This document shows, piece after piece, positions 42,410 to 50,699 of a stretch of DNA of 64,000 nt (position 1 is the stretch's first letter; each line of letters starts with the position of its first letter). The translations under genes were made by a program, and so were the position numbers. The stretch lies in assembly GCA_003141555.1 (NCBI GenBank), contig PLMN01000023.1, positions 190,506-254,505 on the forward strand. The letters run 5' to 3'. The notes under the pieces are model-generated. The model was not told where the DNA came from, ran no database searches, and was given only the letters and a program-made list of their open reading frames with translations. The DNA comes from Candidatus Aminicenantota bacterium (lineage in GTDB: Bacteria; Acidobacteriota; Aminicenantia; Aminicenantales; UBA4085).

Positions 42410-43930
42410 ATGAAGGTCAGAGGCTTAAGTTCTATGCTTTTGTTGGTTCTATTGTATTATCCAATCCCTTGTTTCTCTTGCGGCCAAGCTTCTAGCTCCT
42501 CCATCTCCGATGATAACTGGAAGATTTCGACGCCGGAAAAACAGGGGGTTGACTCCCGGAAATTACTGGAAATGTTCCAGGACATCAAAGCCAAGGGGGG
42601 CAGCAACCTTCATAGCATTTTGATCGTTATAAACGGATATCTGATCACAGAAAGCTATATTGCGCCCTACCACAAAGAGATTTTGCACAACGTCAAATCC
42701 GCTACGAAAAGCATTCTTTCCGCCCTTGTGGGGATTGCCCTCAGGGAAAAGTACGTAAGAAGCCTCGACCAGAAGATTTCGGAGTTTTACCCAGAGTATG
42801 TCAATGATCCTCAGAAAAAGGAGATCACGCTCCGGCAACTGTTGACCATGACCGCGGGATTGGCCTGGAGCTACAATCAAGAAACCGCCAGTCCTGTATC
42901 GCCCAACGACCTGGAAACCTGGAAAGTTGTCCCGATGCGCGATGCTCCGGGTGACAAGTTCGAATACAACACGATGCTGCCGCACATGATGTCGGCCGTT
43001 TTGACGATGGCAAGCGGCAAGAGCACCAAGGAATTTGCAGACTCTTTCTTGTTCAAGCCATTGGGAATTTCCGAAGTCCAATGGAGCAAAGATAAAGACG
43101 GGATTTACATTGGAGGTTCGGAACTCTTTTTAAAATCCCGGGATATGGCCAAGTTTGGCCTTCTCTACCTCAATAAAGGAGTATGGAACGGCCAGCAAGT
43201 CGTGCCTCGAGAATGGGTTGAAGAATCAACTTCTCCGAAATTGAAAATTGGTCCCGACCTTAACTATCCCACGACTATTAAATATGGCTATTGGTGGTGG
43301 ATTCCTCCCCAAGGCTATCAGGCCAGGGGGTACAATGGCCAATACATCATTATCAGACCAGACCTAAACATGGTAGTCGCCGTCACCAGTGAGAATCAGG
43401 GCGCCATCTTTCAGTATCTGGACCCCTACGTTTTCCAGGCAGCCTCAAGTAAAGGTCCTCTACCTCCCAATCCACAAGCCGCCCGGGCTCTAGACCGCTT
43501 GCTCGACGAATTGGAACGACCTTTAGCTCAAGCCGTTGGGCCAATGCCGGGGATGGCCACCAAAGTGTCCGGTAAAAAATACGCTCTGGAGCCCAATAAG
43601 TTAGGCATGCAGGCCTTCGTCCTTTCCTTTAAAAACGGTCGCGAATGCATGATGCAAGTGACGTTAGGTAAGCAGACACTTGATTTTCCTGTCGGCCTGG
43701 ACGGAAACTTCCGGATCGTGGATACCGGAATGTCGATGGGAAATAATTCCGAACAATCCCGGGTCGCCGCCAAAGGCTCTTGGGTCGACGACAAGACCTT
43801 TGTCGTTAAGTTTCATATTCTGGGTGATGTCGTAACCTCAACCTTTTCCATGATGTTCACCGATGACAAGGTTTCTTTAAGTTTCGGCGCCATTTCATTG
43901 ACGATGATCATCGGAAAGACGGGAAAATAG
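42410..43930 (+). CDS. Secreted beta-lactamase-fold serine hydrolase
   Basis: 506 residues. Signal sequence (SSMLLLVLLYYPIPCFSCG), then a class C beta-lactamase/esterase fold. The nucleophile motif is Ser97-Ala-Thr-Lys100 (SATK), and the second motif Tyr186-Asn187 (EYNTML). A third domain from about 380 is beta-rich, as in many such hydrolases (ALEPNKLGMQAFVLSFKNG, VKFHILGDVVTSTFSMMF). Likely cleaves D-amino-acid peptides or esters; antibiotic resistance is not implied. Base composition is lower in GC than Region 1. Confidence 0.85.
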   Translation: MKVRGLSSMLLLVLLYYPIPCFSCGQASSSSISDDNWKISTPEKQGVDSRKLLEMFQDIKAKGGSNLHSILIVINGYLITESYIAPYHKEILHNVKSATKSILSALVGIALREKYVRSLDQKISEFYPEYVNDPQKKEITLRQLLTMTAGLAWSYNQETASPVSPNDLETWKVVPMRDAPGDKFEYNTMLPHMMSAVLTMASGKSTKEFADSFLFKPLGISEVQWSKDKDGIYIGGSELFLKSRDMAKFGLLYLNKGVWNGQQVVPREWVEESTSPKLKIGPDLNYPTTIKYGYWWWIPPQGYQARGYNGQYIIIRPDLNMVVAVTSENQGAIFQYLDPYVFQAASSKGPLPPNPQAARALDRLLDELERPLAQAVGPMPGMATKVSGKKYALEPNKLGMQAFVLSFKNGRECMMQVTLGKQTLDFPVGLDGNFRIVDTGMSMGNNSEQSRVAAKGSWVDDKTFVVKFHILGDVVTSTFSMMFTDDKVSLSFGAISLTMIIGKTGK

Positions 43931-43968
43931 ATCAAACCCGGCTTTTATATAGGGAAAAGTGGCGGGCC

Positions 43969-44100
43969 ATTTGTATTTATTTTAGAACTATCCTCTCCCT
44001 TCCCGAAGTCCAATCCCTGCTCTGTCAGCGAAGAAGCCTTTGTTCGCTAGAGCCTTGACATTATTTCAGGCTAGAAAATTCGCATTCTGTCTGGATGACG
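43969..44100 (+). repeat. GGGCCATTT dispersed repeat (third copy) followed by an IS3-end-like fragment
   Basis: 43969-44045 matches the repeat family. 44070-44100 (GAAAATTCGCATTCTGTCTGGA) resembles the inner part of the IS3-end-like repeat. Confidence 0.6.
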
Positions 44101-44150
44101 GAGTCTTTGCGGCGGTCCGTTCCTAGGTGATATGATTTGAACGAGAGCTG

Positions 44151-45062
44151 ATGATGAAAAAACTTAAAAGCAGGGCTGCGGCCTTTCTCCTGCTCCTCAT
44201 CCTCCCGCTGTCGTTGTTCGCTCAGGGGGCCGTGACCGGGGACCCGAAGAGCGACTCCATGCCCCGTTTCTCGCTCGCGATCCGCTATGCTCCGGCCGTT
44301 CCTCGCATCGCCGCCGCCCGGGCAGTCTTCCAGGCATCCGTACCATCGGATTCGCCGGCGCCCAAGGTACTTTCGTTTGGATCGTGGTCGCGCGATTTCC
44401 TGAAGGACGCCGGCGAGATCTGGAGCTTCCCGCTCCACATCCGCACCCGGGATATCCTTCCGATCGCGGGACTCGCGGTCCTGACCGGGGTCCTGATCGC
44501 GAACGATGAGGCGATCCGCCGGGACATGCTGGATTATCAGATGAACCACGCCTGGGTCAAGGCCATCAGCCCCGTCATAACGGAGATGGGAAACTTCGGG
44601 GGTTTTGGAACTGCCGCCGCATTCCTCTTCTACGGCCTGATCGCCAAGGACAACAAATCGGTCGAGACGGCAGTTCTCGCTTCGAGCGCCATGCTGCAGA
44701 GCGGGATCCTGGTCACGTTCCTCAAGGGGATTTTCGGGCGGCAGCGCCCGTTCTGGGATAATGGGAACGACCGCTGGTCCGGGCCGGTCGGGTTTTTTTC
44801 GAGGTTCGGAGCAGGGCAATTAGGAAGATATGATTCCTTCCCGGGGGGACACTCCATCACGGCTTGGAGCTTGGCTACGGTCATCGCCATGCAATATCAT
44901 GAGAGCGTCTGGGTGCCCATCCTGGCCTATACGACGGCTACGGGCGTGGCGCTGTCGCGGGTGACCGAAGGTAAGCACTGGCTCTCGGACTGTCTGGTAG
45001 GCAGCGTCCTCGGCTACGTCATCGGCCGAATGGTCGTTCTCAACCATCGCAGCCGCTATTAG
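44151..45062 (+). CDS. PAP2-family membrane phosphatase
   Basis: 303 residues. Signal peptide, a periplasmic N-terminal part, and a PAP2 core with the three motifs KGIFGRQRP (about 190-198), PGGHS (about 227-231) and SRVTEGKHWLSD (about 265-276). Removes phosphate from lipid phosphates or undecaprenyl diphosphate at the outer face of the inner membrane. ATGATGAAA offers two starts three bases apart. Confidence 0.88.
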   Translation: MMKKLKSRAAAFLLLLILPLSLFAQGAVTGDPKSDSMPRFSLAIRYAPAVPRIAAARAVFQASVPSDSPAPKVLSFGSWSRDFLKDAGEIWSFPLHIRTRDILPIAGLAVLTGVLIANDEAIRRDMLDYQMNHAWVKAISPVITEMGNFGGFGTAAAFLFYGLIAKDNKSVETAVLASSAMLQSGILVTFLKGIFGRQRPFWDNGNDRWSGPVGFFSRFGAGQLGRYDSFPGGHSITAWSLATVIAMQYHESVWVPILAYTTATGVALSRVTEGKHWLSDCLVGSVLGYVIGRMVVLNHRSRY

Positions 45063-45179
45063 GTCCCTCCCACGGCGATTTCAAGGGGATAGTTGATTCG
45101 CTTGAAACAGTCGCATGCGGAATGGCCCAGAATTCGAAGTGCAGGCCAATCTCTTCATGCGCATTCCGGGAAAAACAGG

Positions 45180-45992
45180 CTACCGAATCCGGTCTAAACA
45201 CCACGCGCCGTTTACTTTTTTATATCGGGTCGTCATCGTTTTCCCGAACCGGCGACCATCCCATGAATAGCGATCGAAGCAAATGTCAGGCGGATCGATA
45301 GTGATCCTGTCATAAGAGTTGCTTTCGCCTCTTGTCCGTGTGGAGGTCGCCGTGCCCGCCTGCACGACGAGGATCGATCGTTTGACCGCCACGTAGTGAC
45401 TTTGCAAATCTCCCGTTGTGCCTCTATGGTAGTGTCCGGAGAGCAGCAAATCAATGCCGCAGGGTTCGAGCGCTTCCACGGCCAAGGCTCCCCGTCCCAC
45501 TAATGCGGCGTGAGGGTCATTCAGGGGTGGTAAAAACGAGTGATGGGTGACGAGCACTTTGAAAAGACGGCTGCTCGCCGCGGAAAATTTGTCGGCCAGA
45601 ATCTTGATCTGAGCCGTCGAAATTCTGCCGTTCTTAAAGGCGGCTGCTCGCGCCGTATTGGCGCCAAGGATCATCAGTTCATCATCTTGAAAAACCGGGT
45701 TCAGGTCGGTCGTGATGGAGTGTCGGTACCCGCGCAGCGGCTGGAGAGCTCGCCGGAAGACGTTGTAAAAGGGAATGTCGTGATTTCCCGGCACCACCAG
45801 ACAGGGGACCGGGATCTTCCGGATGAATGCTCCGGCCGCTTCAAATTGCTTCTTTCGGGCGCGTTGGGTCAGATCGCCGGTGATGACAACCACGCTCGGA
45901 TGAAAGTCGGCGATATCCTCCGATAATCCTTCTACGATCCGCTCGTCTTCCATCCCAAAATGGAGGTCCGAAATGTGCGCAACCGTCCTCAT
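45180..45992 (-). CDS. Calcineurin-like metallophosphoesterase
   Basis: 270 residues from ATG 45992. Metal motifs in order: ISDLHFG at about 8-14, ITGDLT, VPGNHD, VTHHSF and LSGHYHRG. Resembles the CpdA/YfcE-like cyclic nucleotide and diester phosphodiesterases, with the substrate unknown. There is no signal peptide, so it is cytoplasmic. It converges on the PAP2 gene with 117 bp between them. 45993-46300 upstream holds no clear gene. Confidence 0.87.
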   Translation of the reverse strand: MRTVAHISDLHFGMEDERIVEGLSEDIADFHPSVVVITGDLTQRARKKQFEAAGAFIRKIPVPCLVVPGNHDIPFYNVFRRALQPLRGYRHSITTDLNPVFQDDELMILGANTARAAAFKNGRISTAQIKILADKFSAASSRLFKVLVTHHSFLPPLNDPHAALVGRGALAVEALEPCGIDLLLSGHYHRGTTGDLQSHYVAVKRSILVVQAGTATSTRTRGESNSYDRITIDPPDICFDRYSWDGRRFGKTMTTRYKKVNGAWCLDRIR

Positions 45993-46300
45993 GGTTTGGC
46001 TATTTCCGGCGCCAACACCCGCCGATCTGGGCGTCCACATTTACGGCTTGGAATGCTGTTGCGATTTCCTCCGTTTGGCTTTCCGCATCAGGGGAAGATC
46101 GCTTACCGGCGCCGGAATTGAGGATGACCAGGATTTTCATCATTCGTGGACGTAGCTCCGGAATCCTCTTACAAGGGCCATGAGGCCTTCCCGCGTAAAT
46201 TGATGGTATCCCCGGCCGCAGATATGTGTCAAGAACTCAAAAAAGGGTGCCCCGGAGCTTCTGCTTATCGAGCGCCAAATCCGCCGCCAAACGTTTCAAC

Positions 46301-46329
46301 TTGACTATGCCTGATTCTAGACCTAGACT
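46301..46329 (+). promoter_or_regulatory. Sigma-70 promoter of a 50-residue protein gene
   Basis: TTGACT (46301-46306), 17 bp, TAGACT (46324-46329), 31 bp before the ATG at 46361. Confidence 0.5.
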
Positions 46330-46360
46330 CAGCGCATAGACAATGTGGCAGAGGTTTATC

Positions 46361-46513
46361 ATGCCCTATAAATCAAATGCTCAGCGGCGAAAATTTCACA
46401 GTCTTCTAGAGAAAAACGAGATCTCTAAAACCGTTGTAGACGAGTGGGACAAGGCCAGCAAAGGTAAGAAACTGCCGGAAAGAGTCAAGCCCAAAACCGG
46501 AAGCAAAAAGTAA
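46361..46513 (+). CDS. Small basic protein (phage/plasmid-type MPYKSxAQRR family)
   Basis: 50 residues, beginning MPYKSNAQRRKFHSLLEKN and ending in KGKKLPERVKPK with a Lys-rich tail. Short proteins with this beginning and with a GKKLPERV end are common in phages and some bacterial genomes; their function is unknown. A GAGG site lies 6 nt upstream. The similarity is from memory. Confidence 0.65.
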   Translation: MPYKSNAQRRKFHSLLEKNEISKTVVDEWDKASKGKKLPERVKPKTGSKK

Positions 46514-46945
46514 CGGTTACCGACATTGCCGGGACTTCTCCCAAAAACGGGCTGATTGCGGGTAATGTTTGGATTTGTTTAGATTAATACAGAAGTCTGT
46601 CTGGAATCGAAGAACCGGCTTATTTACGGTTGATTTCGATGTTTTCCTTTCTATCACTTACGATAGCGGCGGATAGGAATAATAGCAAGATCCGACGAGG
46701 ATCCAACCGACATTCTCCAAACCAAATATCGGAGTCATCGCGACTTCTCCAAAGCGCCGGATAAGATTATGGAACGTCCCAAAAAGTGGAGTGCCGTAAT
46801 ATATGAGTGTCGAACTGCTTTGGGGGAAATCCCCTTGGCGAATCGTATTAGTGAAATGCGCCGAGCTTTTCGCTTAGCGCAATCTGCAAAAAGTCCATAT
46901 TACCCCTCAAGAATGCTGCGTCCGGAATGGACCAAGATCCGGGGT
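46514..46945. other. Gene-poor region ending in an IS3-end-like fragment
   Basis: No convincing gene. A 65-codon open frame (46769-46966) lacks a ribosome binding site and ends inside the repeat at about 46920 (CCGGAATGGACCAAGATCC). The rest looks like decayed DNA. Confidence 0.4.
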
Positions 46946-48295
46946 TCAGGTCAAACCAGGCGATGAGTGTTCCTGATTTTGGCTCGCATGCGTGCGGCGC
47001 CGCACGAGTCGCTCGGAGATCCTGTTCCTGAAGCTCATTTTAAGATACAAAAGCACGAGCGTCCGTTCCTTTAAAAACCATCGGGAAATGACCCGCGCGA
47101 TGGCCAAGGGATTGAAAAAAGCATCCATGATCGTCTTCCGGGCCGCCATCGCCTCCTCCTTGGTGAAGTGCTTGAACTCGATGGAGGGCACGTCTTTTCG
47201 GACTTCGTCCCAGTTGCGGCTGACCCGTCCTTCCTTTTCCAGACTCTCAAAGAACGGCGTCCCCGGCCAGGCCGTGGCGAAAAAGACCCGGGGAAAATCC
47301 ACTCGGGCTTTTTTCATGGCTTTGATGAGTTGTTGGGGATAAGTTCGGGTGTGGGAATCCAGGCCGAGGATCGTGGAGGCGATGACCGCCAGGTTGTGCT
47401 CATGCAGTTTGGCGATGATTTCCTTGTAATCGAGCCCGATGTTATGGTTCTTCCGGATTTGTTTCAGCCCTTCTTCCTCAACCGTCTCAAATCCGACAAA
47501 GACCGCCCGGCACCCGGAACGGTACATCAAGTCCATCAATTCCGGCTGCGTCGCCAGCGTCGTGGTCGACTGGCATCCCCATACGAACTTGTAATTTTTT
47601 CGGATCATTTTTTCCAGAAGGATTTTTCTATCCTCAAAATCCTTCTCCGCATAGCCGATAAAATTCTCGTCCGTCACGATGACCGCAAAATTGTTCTTGA
47701 TGGAATCCAGGTCCTCCAGGATCGCCGGATGCGGGATGGTCCGGTATTTCCTCTCCTTGAAGACCGTGAGATAACAGAAGGAGCAACTGTAAGGGCAACC
47801 GCGGGATGTCATGACCGACGGGTATTGATAGTTGGGATGGCAGAGATCCCTTCGCGGAATGTTTAAATCATCCAGCGGAACGTTGGAGGGCCCATAATAG
47901 GTGGGCAGAGTTTTCCCCGATTCAAAATCCTTGAGGTATTGCTTCCAGGGCCCTTCGCCTTCACCGATGCAGACCGTGTCGTAATGTTGGAGAGCTTCTT
48001 CAGGAAGAGCCGTGACATGGGCGCCGCCGATGATGGTCTTGATCCCCCGCTTTTTAAGGCGGTCGCCGATTTCATAAGCCCGCCGGATTCCGGGCGTTAT
48101 GGCGGAGACGGCGACCAGGTCCGCATCCACGGTGTCGGGATCGATATCGGTGCCGACATATTCGTCATAAAGAGCAATTTGATAATGATCCGGCGTATGC
48201 CTCGCCAGATAGCCATGAGTCAGAGGACTGTACAGCAGCTCCGCACTGACATTTTCTTTTGTCCTTGAGGGATAGACCATAGCCAGTTTGATCAT
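46946..48295 (-). CDS. B12-binding-domain radical SAM protein
   Basis: 449 residues. N-terminal cobalamin-binding domain (about 1-140: LVAVSAITPGIRRAYEIGDRLKKRG, IIGGAHVTALPEE). The radical SAM core has Cys167, Cys171 and Cys174 (SRGCPYSCSFC) for the 4Fe-4S cluster. Related enzymes methylate, rearrange or modify lipids, hopanoids and antibiotics. The last nine codons (QEHSSPGLT) lie in an IS3-end-like repeat that supplies the stop codon, so the natural end has probably been replaced. Confidence 0.85.
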   Translation of the reverse strand: MIKLAMVYPSRTKENVSAELLYSPLTHGYLARHTPDHYQIALYDEYVGTDIDPDTVDADLVAVSAITPGIRRAYEIGDRLKKRGIKTIIGGAHVTALPEEALQHYDTVCIGEGEGPWKQYLKDFESGKTLPTYYGPSNVPLDDLNIPRRDLCHPNYQYPSVMTSRGCPYSCSFCYLTVFKERKYRTIPHPAILEDLDSIKNNFAVIVTDENFIGYAEKDFEDRKILLEKMIRKNYKFVWGCQSTTTLATQPELMDLMYRSGCRAVFVGFETVEEEGLKQIRKNHNIGLDYKEIIAKLHEHNLAVIASTILGLDSHTRTYPQQLIKAMKKARVDFPRVFFATAWPGTPFFESLEKEGRVSRNWDEVRKDVPSIEFKHFTKEEAMAARKTIMDAFFNPLAIARVISRWFLKERTLVLLYLKMSFRNRISERLVRRRTHASQNQEHSSPGLT

Positions 48296-48423
48296 GACAA
48301 TTTTCCTCTCCGCCGAGGCCTATCGAGCTTCGGTCTATGGCGGATAAGCCTCCGCCCCGCACGTCTCCGAGCCCCTCGCCCTGAAGGCGGCCGATAGGAC
48401 CAGGCAAAATTTGACCTGCCTCT

Positions 48424-48774
48424 AGTTATTGTACCACGTCTAGAGTGATTTTTTGACTCTGTTGACCTTGAACCCCGGATCCTGATCCATTCCGGATGCA
48501 GCTTTTTTATTAAAATCCGGCATTCGAAAAGGAGCGCGGGATGAAGAAGAAGTTCACCGAGGCCCAAACCGTGGCAGGCGGAGAGCGGGACGCCGATCGC
48601 GGAGATCATCCGGAAAATGTAGATCTCGGAGAACCACGTCTTATCGCTAGAACAAGGAATATGTATCGACCGGAGTCCGATCCTTACTTTGTCAGCTAAG
48701 AAACCTTTGTTCACTTGAGGTCGAAATATAAAAAGGAGCCGAGATTTTTCACTTCATAGGTGGCACACTAACTG
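48424..48774. mobile_element. Relic bounded by inverted terminal repeats, carrying an IS3 orfA fragment
   Basis: Left end 48424-48452 (AGTTATTGTACCACGTC...AGTGATTTT) and right end 48747-48774 (TTTTTCACTTCATAGGTGGCACACTAACT) are inverted copies of one repeat, also found singly at 31463 and 39671. Inside are an IS3-end-like sequence (48461), an orfA relic (48541-48650) and a fragment of the GGGCCATTT repeat (48668-48735). The roughly 350-bp unit is a decayed or nested element without an active transposase. Confidence 0.65.
48541..48650 (+). pseudogene. IS3-family transposase OrfA relic
   Basis: Starts MKKKFTEAQTVA in one frame, then continues after a frameshift as RQAESGTPIAEIIRKM and, past an in-frame stop, ISENHVLSLEQG. 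This order matches the IS3 OrfA helix-turn-helix (FTEEQI..LRQAESGTPVAEI.RKMGISE). One frameshift and one stop make it non-functional. A Shine-Dalgarno-like AAAAGGAG remains upstream. Confidence 0.75.
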
Positions 48775-48874
48775 GGGGCGGGGCGCAAAAACAGGTGAAG
48801 TGCCGTTCAACATGTTCGATCAGGGTGTCGAGTCCCCGGCGCGCGGGCCCAAGAGACAAGTGCGACACGATTCG

Positions 48875-49534
48875 CTAATTTCTGCGAATCACCCCGAACC
48901 ACATCTTCGGTTCGCCTTTTTCCGGATCCAGCTTCGGGAACTTTTCAATCAACACCGGATTTCCTTCGCCCCGCACCAGCTCTAGGGATTCGATGACCCA
49001 GCCGTTGGAAAAAATAGCGTATAGCTCCTGCTTCGACGCTCCCCCCAGCCCCAGCGATTTGTCTATCTTATCGCTGAAACTGAACAGGTAAAGCCGCCCG
49101 CCGGGCCTGAGTACGTGTGCCAGCCCCCGGATATAGCGCCGCTGTTCGTCTCCGTGGTAGATGTGAAACAGGCCGCTGTCGATCACGCTGGCAAAGCGCT
49201 CGTCCCATTCCCCCAGGGTCATGGCGTCTTTAACGATGAAATTCACGGATATGCCGCGCTCGGCGGACTTGTCCCGGGCCTGCCTGATGGCATTTTCCAC
49301 GAAATCGATGCCCGTGACTTTTAGCCCCCTGGAGGCGAAGTAGAGGGCCGTGTTACCAGTCCCGCATCCGGAATCAAGCACCGGGCCTACTACCTGTTCT
49401 GCTACCTCTATGAACGGCGGCTGCGGTTTGCCGATTTCCCAGGGTGGAATGCCCTCGGCGTAAATTTTTGTAAAGCCGTCACGGGCTGAAGGCTGGTCCA
49501 TCATGTTCTCCATAAAAGATTCCTTGCTCTCCAT
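48875..49534 (-). CDS. Class I SAM-dependent methyltransferase (TPMT-like)
   Basis: 219 residues from ATG 49534, supported by an AGAGGT site; an upstream ATG at 49555 is possible. The N-terminus (YAEGIPPWEIGKPQPPF) and motif I VLDSGCGTGNTALYFASRGLKVTGIDF are those of the thiopurine methyltransferase or tellurite-resistance-like group, which methylates small thiol, selenium or tellurium compounds. Motif IV is ASVIDSGLFHI. The substrate is not known. Confidence 0.8.
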   Translation of the reverse strand: MESKESFMENMMDQPSARDGFTKIYAEGIPPWEIGKPQPPFIEVAEQVVGPVLDSGCGTGNTALYFASRGLKVTGIDFVENAIRQARDKSAERGISVNFIVKDAMTLGEWDERFASVIDSGLFHIYHGDEQRRYIRGLAHVLRPGGRLYLFSFSDKIDKSLGLGGASKQELYAIFSNGWVIESLELVRGEGNPVLIEKFPKLDPEKGEPKMWFGVIRRN

Positions 49535-49647
49535 ATTTGAATACCTCTTTTTCATAGGATACTCAATAAGACGACGGGAGGACGGTTTTATTGCATCGCT
49601 TCTGGATTAAATAGGAATTTTCTCCATTATCAGATCAAGCCCGTTCG

Positions 49648-49742
49648 GAGGACCTCATCCCTTAAAAAGGGTCCATACATAATGTAAGTTTTCTGGCAAA
49701 AGAGACTGCCTTCCCAATGGCCCGAGATCCAGGGTTCAGGTT
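49648..49742 (-). repeat. IS3-end-like dispersed repeat (full copy)
   Basis: Matches 35220-35335 over most of its length (AATGTAAGTTTTCTGGCAAAA, CTGCCTTCCCAATGGCCC, GGGTTCAGGTTA). The rest of 49556-49914 shows no gene apart from a GAGGAGG site before the next ATG. Confidence 0.65.
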
Positions 49743-49914
49743 ATGCTTGGACCATTTATTCAGGAAGGAGGTCCAGCCCGGCCGCGGAAAGCGTCAACGG
49801 GCCCGCCCTTTGCCGCGTCTCCGCAGCGAAGCTGTCCGCCGAGGGGGGAAATGCGATAGAATATGACGAAGCGAGCGGATCGCGGATGATTTCTGATCCG
49901 AGGAGGTTATTCCC

Positions 49915-50532
49915 ATGTCCTATTGGAAATCCAGTCTTCGGCCTGGGGCCCTTGTTTTGCTGGTCGTTCTCCTAGTCGGAAACGGAGCTTGGCCGGCCGC
50001 GGCCCAGGGCAATTCGGGAAAATGGGGCTATTTCAAATTCAAGCCCGGACAGTCGTTCAAATACGACATGACGTCGGAACGAGGTCTCAAGGGATGGCTC
50101 AGCATCAAGATCGAGGATGGCGGCAACGGCATCCTGAATGTGACGCTCGCCGGGAAATGGACGGAAGATTTCTCGGAGACGGCGAAGCTGAAGCCGGGCA
50201 TGTCGGCCTTTGATTTTGTCTATGCCTTTAAGAACGCCGCCATTTCGAATGCGGCCAACGCGCTTCTCAACATCGACGCCGTATTTGTGGATAATGCGAA
50301 GTGGACGGACGGGTTTCACTGGACGCAAGGAGATATCGCCATTGACGTTAAGGGCGAGAAAGAATGCGCAGGCGTCAAGGGATGGCTGGCTGCCTATACG
50401 TTTAAAGTTTTCGGAAAGCTCCAAAAGCGGACCTTCGGCGTGAACCCGAATCTTCCCCTCCCCATTTATGCCCAAGTTCCGGCCGCTAACGATACGTGGA
50501 CATATTCCCTGACGGAAAAGTCCGGGAGCTAA
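49915..50532 (+). CDS. Secreted hypothetical protein
   Basis: 205 residues with a signal peptide (GALVLLVVLLVGNGAWPAAAQ). The mature part is beta-rich (YFKFKPGQSFKYDMTSERGLKGWLSIKIEDGGNGILNVTLAGKW) and contains a single Cys. No family recognised. A GAGGAGG site sets the ATG. Confidence 0.6.
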   Translation: MSYWKSSLRPGALVLLVVLLVGNGAWPAAAQGNSGKWGYFKFKPGQSFKYDMTSERGLKGWLSIKIEDGGNGILNVTLAGKWTEDFSETAKLKPGMSAFDFVYAFKNAAISNAANALLNIDAVFVDNAKWTDGFHWTQGDIAIDVKGEKECAGVKGWLAAYTFKVFGKLQKRTFGVNPNLPLPIYAQVPAANDTWTYSLTEKSGS

Positions 50533-50699
50533 GGTCATACGGGATTTTGCGGAATGGCACTCGATGTGAGTTCTTGACAGCTTCGGGCGCATCTATTCCG
50601 AAGTTCTGAAGAAGCAGGTCCGAATGGGATACGATGCCGCCCGCCAATGGCTATACCTTTTTCACCATGTAGCCGGCGACCGGATGAGATGATGAATAT

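Noticed and set aside
46769..46966. 65-codon open frame
   Set aside because: No ribosome binding site, no similarity recognised, and its end is inside an IS-like repeat.
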